In this document: positions 44,660 to 54,851 of the stretch, one piece after another
Layout of the letters: each line of letters opens with the position of its first letter
How positions within the stretch are numbered: position 1 is the first letter of the stretch
Assembly (NCBI GenBank): GCA_964030785.1
Contig: OZ034977.1
Span: forward strand, 35,156,352-35,220,351
DNA: 64,000 nucleotides
Direction: 5' to 3'
DNA from: Siderastrea siderea
Taxonomy: Eukaryota; Cnidaria; Anthozoa; Scleractinia; Rhizangiidae
Translations under genes and position numbers: made by a program
The notes under the pieces: model-generated
The model's input: only the letters and a program-made list of their open reading frames with translations
The model's database searches: none
What the model was told of the DNA's origin: nothing

Positions 44660-45590
44660 AAAACAATTTTTAGGTTTCTCTTCTGATAAGAAGTTGTTGC
44701 GATTGCCATTCAAATCTTCATCGATTATCCCTCTACGAGTCTTAATAAATGTCAACCACCTCCTTGGAATCAAACAAACTAATCAATGTGCGAATGTTTT
44801 AACATAGATTAGGAAAAACTATTGATCACACCCGCAATAGGTACAGGGATACAAGACAGCGTGCTGGGTACGGTTCTATTGATAATGGCTTGTAATTAAG
44901 AGCTGCGACATCCTACTTCGACATTGTGGTAAATCGTAGGTTGCTGAAAAGTTAAAGAAAACTGGCGCTGTGTTTTGTGAAAATGACAATTTACTGCTTC
45001 TTTCTTTGTGCTTGGCAAAACATAAGATAGATCACCTCGCCGCTTTTTATCTGTTTCCTGGCTTATGGTTTCTCGCGGCTTGGAAATTTTTATAGTACTT
45101 TTTGGCTTTTCAAATAAATAATTAGTTTTCTTAATTCAGATAAACTAAAGAAGAAAGTAGGTCTAGAAGTTCACTTTCATTTCATATAATAAACTTGTCA
45201 AGTTTCTTTAAGTTTGGTTTGGTGATTGTAAAGCTAATATTTGAGTTGTCAATGCTTTACCAAGAAAAAAATCGTCAATGACGCATAAATATATATTGAC
45301 AGTTTATATCTGACAGTTTACTTTAACAACAGTAAAATAACTAAGAGAATGTAGGAAATGGATATCAAAGTTTAAAGGTGGCATTAACATTGTCTTTTCG
45401 TGAAATTTAGAATGCTTTCTTTTCGTCATGGAATGAAAGTACTAAACAGACTTGAGCAGTGATTTTCCAAAAACATTATTTATTATTCATAGCGCCAGCT
45501 GAAAGTGAAGTTGGAAAAAACACGAAATTGAATGAAGCCACTAGAATATGCCTGGTGATTTTGACTTTAGAAGGTGAATAAAATGCCATC
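44660..45590 (-). repeat. Duplicated segment, inverted copy (partner of 49060-49990)
   Basis: Read on the minus strand it parallels 49060-49990, with blocks such as TTTCAGCTGGCGCTATGAA, CCGCTTTTTATC reading as GATAAAAAGCGGCGAGGTGA, AAAACACAGCGCCAGTTTTC, and ACAATGTCGAAGTA. The repeat arms are about 0.93 kb long and separated by about 3.5 kb, with the Penelope-like remnant and other sequence between them. Confidence 0.75.
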
Positions 45591-45646
45591 AAATTCAAAA
45601 GTGTTCAAGTTAAGGACCAGTTCAGCCAGCCGAACAAGTGTGTTAG

Positions 45647-46187
45647 TTGGTGGCTGTTGTTCCGGACATGAGTCGAGGTGATCATCGAGACATCGTTCTT
45701 CATAGTACCTTTTCGTCCCAGCCTGATCAAGACCAAGTATCAACAGGAACTTTCCCTTGCTACCGACCCAGGTGTCGCAACTGTGACTTTGAGGGGAGGA
45801 CAGCTACGGTCGCTTCCACGGACGGGAGTGTCCACTTCAAAGAGTGCTTCGATTGTACTGGGGCTGGCGCCGTCTATGCCATCCTGTGCCAGCGATGCCA
45901 CATAATGTAAATTGGCAAAACCGGTCGTAGACTATCGGACCGTTTAGGTGAATACCTTCGCTCAGTGGAAGGATACAATCAGAATCCCCGCTGTCTTGGA
46001 GGGGCTTTTCCCGTCGCTGAACACTTCAGTCTTCCCGTTCACAAGCAACATCGGTGATATGAGAGTGTCGGGGGTTAGGCAAGTGAAGGGTGGTACAGCA
46101 ACTCGATAACGGGAGGAAACGAGGTTGATTTTGAAATTCAAAACACGTGCCCTCAGCGGCATGAACATAGATCTTAAGCTTATTTAA
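45647..46187 (+). pseudogene. GIY-YIG endonuclease remnant of a Penelope-like element
   Basis: The plus strand encodes CYRPRCRNCDFEGRTA, then KECFDCTGAGAVYAILCQRC, a TAA at 45908, and in the same frame IGKTGRRLSDRLGEYLRSVE and FPVAEHFSLPVH. In a shifted frame it ends RLILKFKTRALSGMNIDLKLI. This is the C-terminal GIY-YIG nuclease of Penelope-like retroelements: a Cys-rich finger region, the VYAI strand corresponding to GIY, then IG-x-TGRRL corresponding to YIG. The Tyr codon of YIG is exactly where the TAA stop lies. Further stops follow near 46060. The RT part that should precede it is not present upstream, so this is a 5'-truncated, dead copy. Hammerhead-like motifs flank it on both sides. 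Confidence 0.75.
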
Positions 46188-46289
46188 GTTCTCACGTGCG
46201 CGTATTTTTTAAATCACATGTACACCATAGGACGCGCGTGTACTCACTAACGTTTGATTCTGGCCTAACGGCTGTAATATTTGCCACGA

Positions 46290-46322
46290 CTGATGAAGGG
46301 GTTTTTCTCAAAACGTCTCGTC
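46290..46322 (+). ncRNA. Degenerate hammerhead-like motif (plus strand)
   Basis: CTGATGA, AGGGGTTTTTCTC, AAAACGTCTCGTC: the same layout as the 44.5 kb motif, but the conserved GAAA reads AAAA and stem II is weakened (CTC instead of CCC). It is probably a decayed copy that cannot self-cleave. It lies about 100 bp after the GIY-YIG remnant, as expected for the element's 3' region. Confidence 0.5.
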
Positions 46323-46389
46323 TAAACCTGAACTTGGCACTTTTTAACAAACACTTTTTTTTACAAACCTTACACAGTGCTTCATAGCA

Positions 46390-46441
46390 TAATAAATTAA
46401 TTTATTTGTCTATTTATTTATTTATTTATTTATTTATTTAT
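46390..46441. repeat. (TTTA)n microsatellite
   Basis: A TTTA run preceded by AATAAATTAATTTATT. Confidence 0.95.
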
Positions 46442-46822
46442 TCAACTCTTTCGCTTCCAGAGTCGTATTTTCCGACATTAAAGTCGGGAGACATTGAACC
46501 ACTTGTGATGTCATCATTTTCTGACGACAGTAGAGTGTTTTGATAAGCAGCTAACACAGCAAGGACAGATCCATCGATACGTGTGTCCATTTTGAATATC
46601 AACCAAATTCCGGCAGAGCTATACCAGAAAAACGTGTCCAATTTTGGATGCAAAATTGGTGGTAAAATAGGCCAAGTCACCTAGTTGATCAATGTTCCCT
46701 TTCCATATTTTTTGAACGGCTGAGGCCAAAACGTTTTCAGTGGATAGAAAGGGGTTAAAAATGAGATGACGCACAACGCAGGGCAGAGAGCAAAGAGATT
46801 AAGTCAGTAAAGAAGAAACGAG

Positions 46823-47290
46823 TCATTACACATTTCGAATATTTTCGTAAAAACGCTGCTAAATAATTAGTGTTTTAACTCATGTAGAAAAGGAAGGTTT
46901 TCATTCAATCAGGAAGGTACATCTAAGGAAACCCGACATTTTCCTGTGCTTGGCCATACTAAAAATCAGATGACTTGAATCGCAAGGGAGAGAGCAAAGA
47001 GATCAAGACAGCAAATAACGGTCATTTGGACGCTGTCCAGCCTGACATTTCTGTCAATTAGAAATGCATACACAACCTTATTTTGACGTTGCCATGAATA
47101 TATGATCAAGAGTCAATTTTAAAATTAAAATAAGCGGCGATCGTTTTTTATTCAGATGTTAAAGTTCCAATATCACCAGGCATGCCTTCCACCCCCCCCC
47201 CCCCGCCCACCCTCTTTGACCTCCATATACTAGTCGTTTCATGCAATTTCGTGTTTTTCGTACTTCACTTTCAGCTGGCGCTAGGGGAGC
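46823..47290 (+). repeat. Duplicated-segment mosaic, partial copy
   Basis: 46920-47000 resembles 52360-52420 and 50005-50050 (CCTGTG..TTAAAAATCAGAT, then ACT-x-AATCG-AAGG). 47155-47285 is a close direct copy of 49065-49187 (AGTTCCAATATC-CCAGGCATGCC, CATATACTAGT-GTTTCATGC, ACTTCACTTTCAGCTGG). A C-run lies at 47194-47206. The first 100 bp match 37048-37150. Confidence 0.7.
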
Positions 47291-47394
47291 GCTGTAATTG
47301 GCATAGCTGTAGCGTCTCCCCGGCCAGTGTTTTTGTTTTTGTACTTGTTTATATTATGTCCTTTTCTTGCCGTGTGTAATATGTTTTTGGCCGA

Positions 47395-48690
47395 AGATAA
47401 ATAAATAAAATAAATAAATAGATATTATTAAAAACTGGACTAGGTATATTGGATTTCTAGCATTTTGATTGGCTCAACGGAGCTAAGCTATCAGCTCATA
47501 TACCTGCTGCGACCAAATATGGTCAATGAACACTCAACAGTGAGCTGAAAGTTTTTACCTCGCGAGCACCCGGCGAGAAAAATGAACGAGAGAAATCACT
47601 TGCCGACAAATTTAAATTAAGCAGAAATTCCAACAACGTCACCAACAAGCATCACCAACAGCGTCGTTTAACACAAGCCAAAATTGTTTGAAGAAACTGT
47701 GCAGAAATAGAGATTTAAGCATTAAGCGTTGTGTTTACAATTAATTTCTTTCATCGATCGTCACGTCGATCACTGAAATTGAACAAACGGCAGGTATTAT
47801 CAGAAAGGATTTCCACTTCAAAATATCAAGACAAGACATAAAATAAAACACAATGAAATGGGGCTGGAGCATTTAATAAAAACTATCACACATTCATGGC
47901 GAGTCGGTGCGATAATCATGAAGCAGTCTAAACAAGTGCTAAAAAAAATACAGCTGCAAACTCCCAAGAAGGAAGGAAGGGCGAGATTGTTTTTCGGCTT
48001 TAACATGCAAAATCAGGACACTGGTTTACCTGCACTTGTTGTAGCCCTGTGTTCCAACAGGTCCAAATGCTCAGATAGAAATTGGATGCCATGTAAACGG
48101 AGCTGAATCGCTTTTCCAGTTGTTTGAATGTTGTTTTTACCATTCCGTCCGCAACCTCTAAACCGAGAACAACTGCATTTTGCGCTTTGCGTTTAACAAA
48201 CTATGATGGTGAATTCTAATGTTCCTCGCTACAGTAATCTTGCTTCTGAGCTGCATAGAAAATACCTCTTCAAGTTCAACTGTTCAAATTTGTTCTGTCT
48301 TCAGTTCGATCTCACACGCACATAATGGCTCCGTTGTGTGAACAGATTACAAACTTGTTCAGTTTCAACTCCAGCAGCTATATGGTGAAATTATACAGCT
48401 TCAATCCGCTTTGAACGATGATTACACCAATGTTCAGGAGAAATCAAACATGTACCATATTTCAGAGCCAATAATTAGAAGATTTTTTTCCAAAACGTGT
48501 GCTACTTTGTTCACTTTCGAGCAGTTTTAATTTATTCATTCAGCTTTGCAATGAAACGCTGCGACACTTCGCAAGGTTTTGGCGCCTTTTTCGTTCAGTC
48601 ATGTGATCGATTCTTGTTCCGCTTAAATTTCTTTTCTCATTTTTCCCGTTCTTTCTGATTTTTTTTAAATAGTGGTTAAGTTTTTAATAA
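47395..48690. other. Noncoding interval
   Basis: An (AAAT)n tract at 47398-47420 follows TTTTTGGCCGAAGATAAATA, which looks like a retroposon 3' tail. The rest has no coding signal. It may form a single dispersed repeat with the hairpin at 48691-48806, but I cannot show a second copy here. Confidence 0.4.
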
Positions 48691-48806
48691 AACAATTATT
48701 CTACTCGGGCTTGCTGGATATCAAATGATTATAACCAACTCGGCGCTACGCGCCTCGTTGGTTATCTATCATTCGATATCCAGGGCGCCCTCGTAGAATA
48801 ATTGTT
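48691..48806. repeat. Imperfect 116-bp hairpin
   Basis: The left arm (AACAATTATTCTAC, GGATATCAAATGAT, ATAACCAAC) is inverted in the right arm (GTTGGTTATCTATC, ATTCGATATCC, GTAGAATAATTGTT). A short GC-rich apex, GGCGCTACGCGCC, itself folds. About 48 of 56 arm positions pair by eye. Confidence 0.85.
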
Positions 48807-49059
48807 AATTATGCTTGTGGAAAATCACTGCTCAAGTCTGTTTAGTAGCTTTCGTTCCATATCACGGTTCAAGGCTATTCAGTATATCATGTTTCCACGA
48901 TGAACAAAAAACAAAAACAACCTCTTCTATTAGTTTCAATATGTAGAAGAGGGCCTAAAAGTCAAAAGTAGTTTCTTATTTCGAATTCCGAGTCTTTCTA
49001 ATTTACCTTCCAGTTGGTATTGAATGGTTATTGGAAAACATTCCCTATCCCGATTCAGA

Positions 49060-50560
49060 TTTTAAAGTTCCAATATCGCCAGGCATGCCCTCCACCCTCC
49101 CCTCGCCCACCCCCCTTTAACTGACTTCCATATACTAGTGGTTTCATGCAATTTCGTGTTTTTCTAACTTCACTTTCAGCTGGTGCTATGAAATAATGAA
49201 TAATGCTTGTGGATGCTTGTTTAGTAGCTTTCGTTCCATATTTTCCAAAGAAAATATTAATGCCACCTTTAAACTTTGATATCCATTTACTAGTGTTTAA
49301 GTTATTTTACTGTTACAAGTAAACAGTCAGACCGCTCTTTAATGCATATTTATTTGTCATTGACGATTTCTTTTTCTTGGTAAAGCGTTAAGAACAATCA
49401 CCAAACCAACCTAAAAGATACTTCACAAGTTTGTTATAAGAAAATAAAGTGAACATGTAGACCTACGTTCTTCTTTAAATTATCGTAATCAAGAAAACTA
49501 ATTACTTATTTAAAAAGCTCAAAAGTATCATGAAAAAAGTATTCCAAGCCCCGAGAAACCATAAGCCGGGAAACTGATAAAAAGCGGCGAGGTGATCTCT
49601 CCGGTGTTTTTCCAAGCTCAAGGGAAGAAGCAGCTGATTGTCATTTTCACAAAACACAGCGCCAGTTTTTTCTTTTTTTAACTTTTGAGCATGTACCATG
49701 ATTTAACCACAATGTCGAAGTATAGGATGTCGCATCTCTTAATTACAAGTCTTTATCAATATAACAGTACCCAGCACGCTGTCTTGTATCCCTGTAGCTA
49801 TTGCTGGTGTGATCAATAGTATTTCCTAATCTACTTTAAAATATTCGCACAGTGAATAGTTTGTTTGATTCCAAGAATGTGGTTGACATTTGTAGATGGA
49901 TAAGTGATTAAGATTTGAATGGCAATCGCAACAGCTTCTTATCAGAAGAGAAACCTAAAAATTGTTTTTAAAATTCTTACACTAGATATGGTACATTTCA
50001 GAGGATTTAGGATTAAAACTTAGATAACTTAAATCGTAAAGGATTCAATGCAACAAGATTAAAGGTATTTTAAACAATGTCAGCTTAGTTTTCTGTCGTT
50101 TAGAAATACATACATCATCTCCTTTTCTTCTTTATCATCGCTGAAGTATTTTCAGAGCCACATTTTGATAATAAACTCCAACATATATCATCAGGATGAA
50201 AACAAATTGAGATTTAAACGAAAAGCGATCGGTTAAATTATTTTACGAGTTGTTCAGAGGGATCCATTTTTGACTTGAGTTTGGGTTGACACATAATGGC
50301 AGGCAGTGATCAGACGGAAAAACACAGTCCAAGGCTATTCAGTACATCATGTTTCCATGACGAACAAAAAAACAACCTTTTTCTAAGTTTCACGGCACCA
50401 GCAATATGTAGAAGGGGGCCTGAAGTCGAAAATTGTTTCTAATCTCGAATTCCGAGTCTTTCTAATTTGCCTTGCAGTTGGCGTTCAATGATTATGGGAA
50501 AACACTCCCTATCCCTATTCAGTAGATCTATTTTCAAGACGGAAAACCTGTTTGGACTTC
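49060..50560 (+). repeat. Duplicated segment, direct-orientation copy A
   Basis: This contains the segment inverted at 44660-45590 (49060-49990), then a second part (50000-50560) that recurs at 52340-52830. The best-conserved blocks are GAGCCACATTTTGATAATAA, AACACAGCGCCAGTTTT, and AATTCCGAGTCTTTCTAAT. The offset to the copy at 51.65-52.83 kb is about 2.3 kb, which suggests a tandem duplication that then diverged. No coding sequence is recognised. Confidence 0.75.
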
Positions 50561-51139
50561 GCCTTCAAAACTTGAAATTTATCGACATCTCCGAGCAATC
50601 TCGACCTCGACAATATGAGTTTGTTTTTTGCTAAATCTTCAATGTATTTTTCCCATTACACTCTGTGTTAGTTTTGCGAGAATGGGTGGAGAAAAATTTG
50701 GATATTATTTTGTGTTTGAATATTTAAGAATGATATCGCATCCATGGCTGAAGACATCATATACCTTAGCCTTAAACCTCTAGCCCTTTATTTAATGGCT
50801 ATCTCACTGAGACGTTTTCACTGCTAAGTCGAGTTTTCTTTCCTACAGCCCGCGGCCTCTACATATAGAAGATGATAACGAGCAGGCATTCACTTGCTTA
50901 AGGTCTTTTGAGGTGGATGAGAATGTAGTCAACTTTTGTTTGCTCGGAGTGTTCGTCTATTTCCCACGCAAATGTTAAGTTGCAATCGCCTTTAAAAAAT
51001 TGTTTTATGTTCATAAAACAGGATCAAGCAGCAATTTTTTCACTAATATTTTCAAATCTATGTTTGGATTAAGTTGTTTTTCATTACCTATATTAATGGC
51101 TATCAAAAACCTAGAATAACGAGAAAATATTAAACATAC

Positions 51140-51603
51140 CTGAGAGGTTGTTTTTCTTTTCCCGAGTTCCTCCTGCTCCACTAGCAGTCCTAGCAAAAGA
51201 AAGAATCAATTTGTAATATCTATCGTTCCCCAATGTCTTGTAATTTCATTTCTCACCTTTCTAGAAAACTAAACAGCTGCCTTTTAGTTTAAGTTTATTT
51301 TAAAAATGTCTAAACTATAAAATAATTACCCAATTATTTTTTCTTCAGATGTTCCGCTCTTTTTTTTGATCAAGCTATGGTTCTGTTGTTAAAAACTATC
51401 AAATAACAAGCTGTGATATTAAATGGCGGTCTGCAACCCATATTGTGATATATTTGCAGGGATACTGCCATAGTATCATTTTGAAAATCCGAAAGACAGA
51501 TTTGCATCGCTGACAGGCTAACAATGAAAATCGTTATTAGTGCAAAGAAAGTTTTTATTAAGTCACTTTGGTTACAGATGACCAAGATGGAAATGGATTC
51601 CAT
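51140..51603 (-). CDS. Tentative two-exon membrane protein fragment
   Basis: The minus-strand frame from ATG at 51603 encodes a hydrophobic helix (FFALITIFIVSLSAMQICL) followed by DFQNDTMAVSLQIYHNM. It could end at a weak GTTGCA donor after 51438 (phase 1). A 50-bp exon at 51140-51189 has a good acceptor (TTTCTTTTGCTAG) and donor (GTATGT), starts in phase 1 and reads LLVEQEELGKRKTTSQ. Joining them gives a short cytoplasmic tail, one transmembrane segment and an ectodomain start. No domain or homologue is recognised, the first donor is weak, and no further exon was found. This could be chance. Confidence 0.25.
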
Positions 51604-51649
51604 CTTAAAGAAATTTGCGTATTTTAAGTTTTCGTCTTGGTAGTGTGTT

Positions 51650-52830
51650 GAAACTCAAATGCTCGTTGTGCAACCACCAAATCAAACTTTAAAAAGCTTG
51701 ACATGAAGATTTAACTTTATAATAAAAAAAGAAAGTAGATTTCTAAGCCTATGCTAGTTTTTAATTTAGTTTAACGGGATGAAGAAGACTAGTTATTTCT
51801 TTGAAAAGCAAAAAGTGTTATTTAAAAAAAAGCAAGCCCCGAGAACCATAACCCAGGAAAATGATAAAAAGTGGCAAGGTGATCTACCCAAAAAAAAAAA
51901 AAGGTGATCGACCCTGTGTTTTGCTAAGCGCAAGTGAAAAAGAAGTTTTCATTTTCACAAAACGCAGCGCCAGTTTTCTTTTAACTTTTTAACAGCCTAC
52001 GATCCAACCACAATGTCTAAGTAGGAGTTCGCATCTCTTTATTATCAGCCATTATCATCAATGGAACCGTACCAAGTACGCTGCCTTGAATCACTACAGC
52101 TACTTGCCTTGAGCTGATCAATATTTTTCCCAAATTACTTTAATACGCTCACACACTGATTGGTTAGTTTTTTTTGCTGTTTCCAAAAGGTGGTTGACAA
52201 ATGTTGAGATTTTTAGATGGATACGCAACAATCTATAACCCAAAAAAACTAGAGGAAAAAAAACTGAAAACTCAGACTGAGGAAGTGATACCATCCGAGG
52301 TATCTTCCATGTCACAGCCTTGCTAAGTGCAAAAACTAAAAGTCATTGAGGTCCATTTAGAGGAACCAAAAATTTTCCTGTGTCAGGATTAAAAATCAGA
52401 TAACTCAGATCGTAAGGAATACAATACAATGAGATTAAAGGTCATTTAAACAAGGTCACCTGAGTTTGAGTTTTTTTCCTGTCATTGAAATATAGATACA
52501 TAATTTCCTTTTCTTCTTTGTAAACTATGAAGTACTTTCAGAGCCACATTTTGATAATAAACTCCAGAATAGATTATTAGGAGAAAAAAAAAGATGTAAA
52601 TAAACAGCGATTGGTTAATTTATTTACGAGTTGTTCAAACGTACCCATTTTTACTTCATATTGGGTTGAAACATATTGGCGGCCAGTGATCAAACAAAAA
52701 ATCACAGTTTAAAGTTGTTCAGCACAAAAACAACCTTTTCCAAGTTTCACACCAGCAATATGTATAACACGACCCAAAAGTCAAAAGTTGCTTCGAATTT
52801 CGAATTCGGAGTCTTTCTATATTATCTTCC
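51650..52830 (+). repeat. Duplicated segment, direct-orientation copy B
   Basis: Parallel to 49.4-50.56 kb: GCAAGCCCCGAGAACCATAA, AACGCAGCGCCAGTTTTC, ACCACAATGTCTAAGTA, GAGCCACATTTTGATAATAA and GAATTCGGAGTCTTTCT occur in the same order with a constant offset near 2.3 kb. The copies differ by many substitutions and small indels. Confidence 0.75.
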
Positions 52831-52856
52831 AGCTGACCTTGCCAGATCAATTAGTT

Positions 52857-52930
52857 ATTATTATTATCATCATCATCATCAACATCGTCATCACCGTTAT
52901 TATTATTATTAGTATTATTATAACCATCAT
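52857..52930. repeat. (ATT)n/(ATC)n microsatellite
   Basis: Mixed trinucleotide repeats TATTATTATTATC, ATCATCATC, and TTATTATTATTAG. Confidence 0.9.
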
Positions 52931-53134
52931 CATCCTCATCATTTACATTCCCCAAAATCGATGACAGCAGAAATTTTGGCTCTAAAGACAACGTTTTTTG
53001 TCGATATTTTTTTGCCCGCCTTGTTGGCATATTGCTCAAATAAGCAAGTTTCCAAATTATGATTTCAACTGATGCAACTCGAAAAATAATGGCTTTCTTG
53101 AAAAGGTACTGTTCCGCGAGCTTTAGTGTTTTGT

Positions 53135-53700
53135 TTCACTTATTGCTTTAGGAACAAACTCTGAATACATCTAAAGGAACTTTTATTTAGGCCGAAATCA
53201 AAAATAAGAACAGTGATGTCTAAATTCAGAACAAAGGGTTCCTTTTGTCATAAATGTGAACACGAAGTTCCTTTTTATTTAGAATAAAGAGAACTCTTTG
53301 TTCCGTTTTGATCTTTTTAGGAACAAATGGTCCTTTTTAAATGGTTCCGATTTTATCGAGTGTTCTCCTTCAAACAATTTGTTCCTTTTAACCAGTACAT
53401 TAAGTTCCGGAGTTCAATAATGAGGAACAATTGTTCCGCTTAAGTATTTTATTATGAACAATTAGGAACGTGCTGTTCCTAATTGTGGCTTGTCGTTCCC
53501 AAATGTATTAAGTGGTTCCTTTCCAAAGCAATTTTTTTCCTAAGGAAGTTATTCGTTTTCCTGCTGAGTGGGAACAATTGTTCCGTTTTTATACTGGAGC
53601 TAAAAAGATCCGCTTAAAGTTAAAGAGGAACTAGAATTCCCTTTTTACTTGGTTCACTAAATGTTCCTATTTAGCTTTGGTCAACAGGAACACAAGTTCT
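53135..53700. repeat. GGAAC/GTTCC array upstream of recombinase copy 2
   Basis: About 20 GGAAC or GTTCC pentamers in 565 bp, many as palindromes, for example GGAACAATTGTTCC (53424 and 53571) and GGAACGTGCTGTTCC (53465). The AT-rich spacers do not align with those of the first array. It ends about 220 bp before the ATG of copy 2, on the same side of the gene as in copy 1. Confidence 0.9.
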
Positions 53701-53868
53701 GATTTTAGTTTGTCAGTCTAACATGCCCAAGGACAAATTTAATTTTTAGCCTTGGCTTGCCTGATACAAGTTTAATCACGTTAGGGCAGGTTTGAACAAG
53801 ATGAGAATTGTACCTTTGTCTGCTCCTTTGTTTGGTTTTATTGTGTACAGAACGGGCCAGCTATTTGG

Positions 53869-53876
53869 TATAAATA
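53869..53876 (+). promoter_or_regulatory. TATA box of recombinase copy 2
   Basis: CTATTTGGTATAAATACAG lies 43-50 bases before the ATG at 53919. A similar CTATTTATATAAG precedes copy 1. Confidence 0.7.
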
Positions 53877-53918
53877 CAGTAGTCTCGTGAGAAACTTCAC
53901 AATATCAGATCTTAAAAG

Positions 53919-54851
53919 ATGAACAAAAGAGGAGTGGAAATCGACTGGTCAAAACTACCAAATGCGTCGCCTAAACCCAAAAGGCTTCACTTAGAAGAAG
54001 ACGACTCTGATGGTCTTTTTCAGCGACCAGTGCAAGGCTGTAAGCATGATGGATTTACCACACAAAGAACCTGCAGAAAACACGCCAAGAACAAACACCG
54101 TGGGTACTTGCATTTCGACGAAAAGCCAAACATTACTCAGACTGAAGCATGCCAACAACAAAGCAACAAAAATGACGCCAATAATGATGACAAGACTTTA
54201 CTTAAAATCAGGCGAGCTCTCTCTTTTGACATGTCAAGCAAAATCGCTCAAGATTTCTTGTCCTGGTTTACCGGCAGTGCTGGTGGTTGTAAAAGCGATC
54301 GGCAAGCACACCAAATTGTCAGCAGGTGTTTGAAATTTCTTAAATTCTGTTGTGAAGAAGATGAGGATCTCACATTTGAAATCGTTGACTTTAGTCTATG
54401 TTCGCCTAATCTCCTTTTCACATTTGTTGACATGATGCAAGGCGAGTGGAATCTCAGGCGTGCAGGGCGCATAGGCTACTTGGACGCCATTGCAGAATTG
54501 GGGGATTTTAGAAAAGTGAATGGAGCTTCAGAATCGGTATTAAGAGGGTTATCTTGTACAGAGCTGTACTTGAAAAAAGTGTCCAAAACCGTCTCCAAGA
54601 TGATGCGATTACAATGGACGAGCTCGAGACGATATCGACCCTTTAGAGGCCAAAGGACACTGGGCCACGGTCGAAGAGCTCTTGGAAGTCGTAGGGCGAT
54701 ACTTGCCGCGCTACGAACGCGTGCTGAAGTCATGCAAGGATAATCCAGGTTCGATATCCCAATTTGACTTATCTTTTGCTACCAAAGGTCTCGGCGTATA
54801 TTTGTTCATCAAGGTTAAAGGCTCGCGCCCAATGACATATCAGTATTTAAC
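53919..54851 (+). pseudogene. C2H2-tyrosine recombinase element protein (copy 2), cut by a LINE
   Basis: ATG at 53919 gives a 274-codon frame. It begins MNKRGVEIDWSKLPNASPKP and has a finger-like VQGCKHDGFTTQRTCRKHAK. After a Lys/Asp-rich linker it continues with LSFDMSSKIAQDFLSWFTG, FEIVDFSLCSPNLLFTFVD, GYLDAIAELGDFRKVNGAS and LSCTELYLKKVSKTVSKMMR. A one-base frame change near 54617-54632 follows. The correct frame then gives KGHWATVEELLEVVGRYL, RYERVLKSCKDNPGS and FIKVKGSRPMTYQYLT, ending abruptly in the poly-T that is the 3' tail of an oppositely oriented LINE. Hence the recombinase catalytic half and the Myb repeat are missing here; I did not find them beyond the LINE. The N-terminal half is less damaged than copy 1, and the promoter and upstream array are retained. 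Confidence 0.8.
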
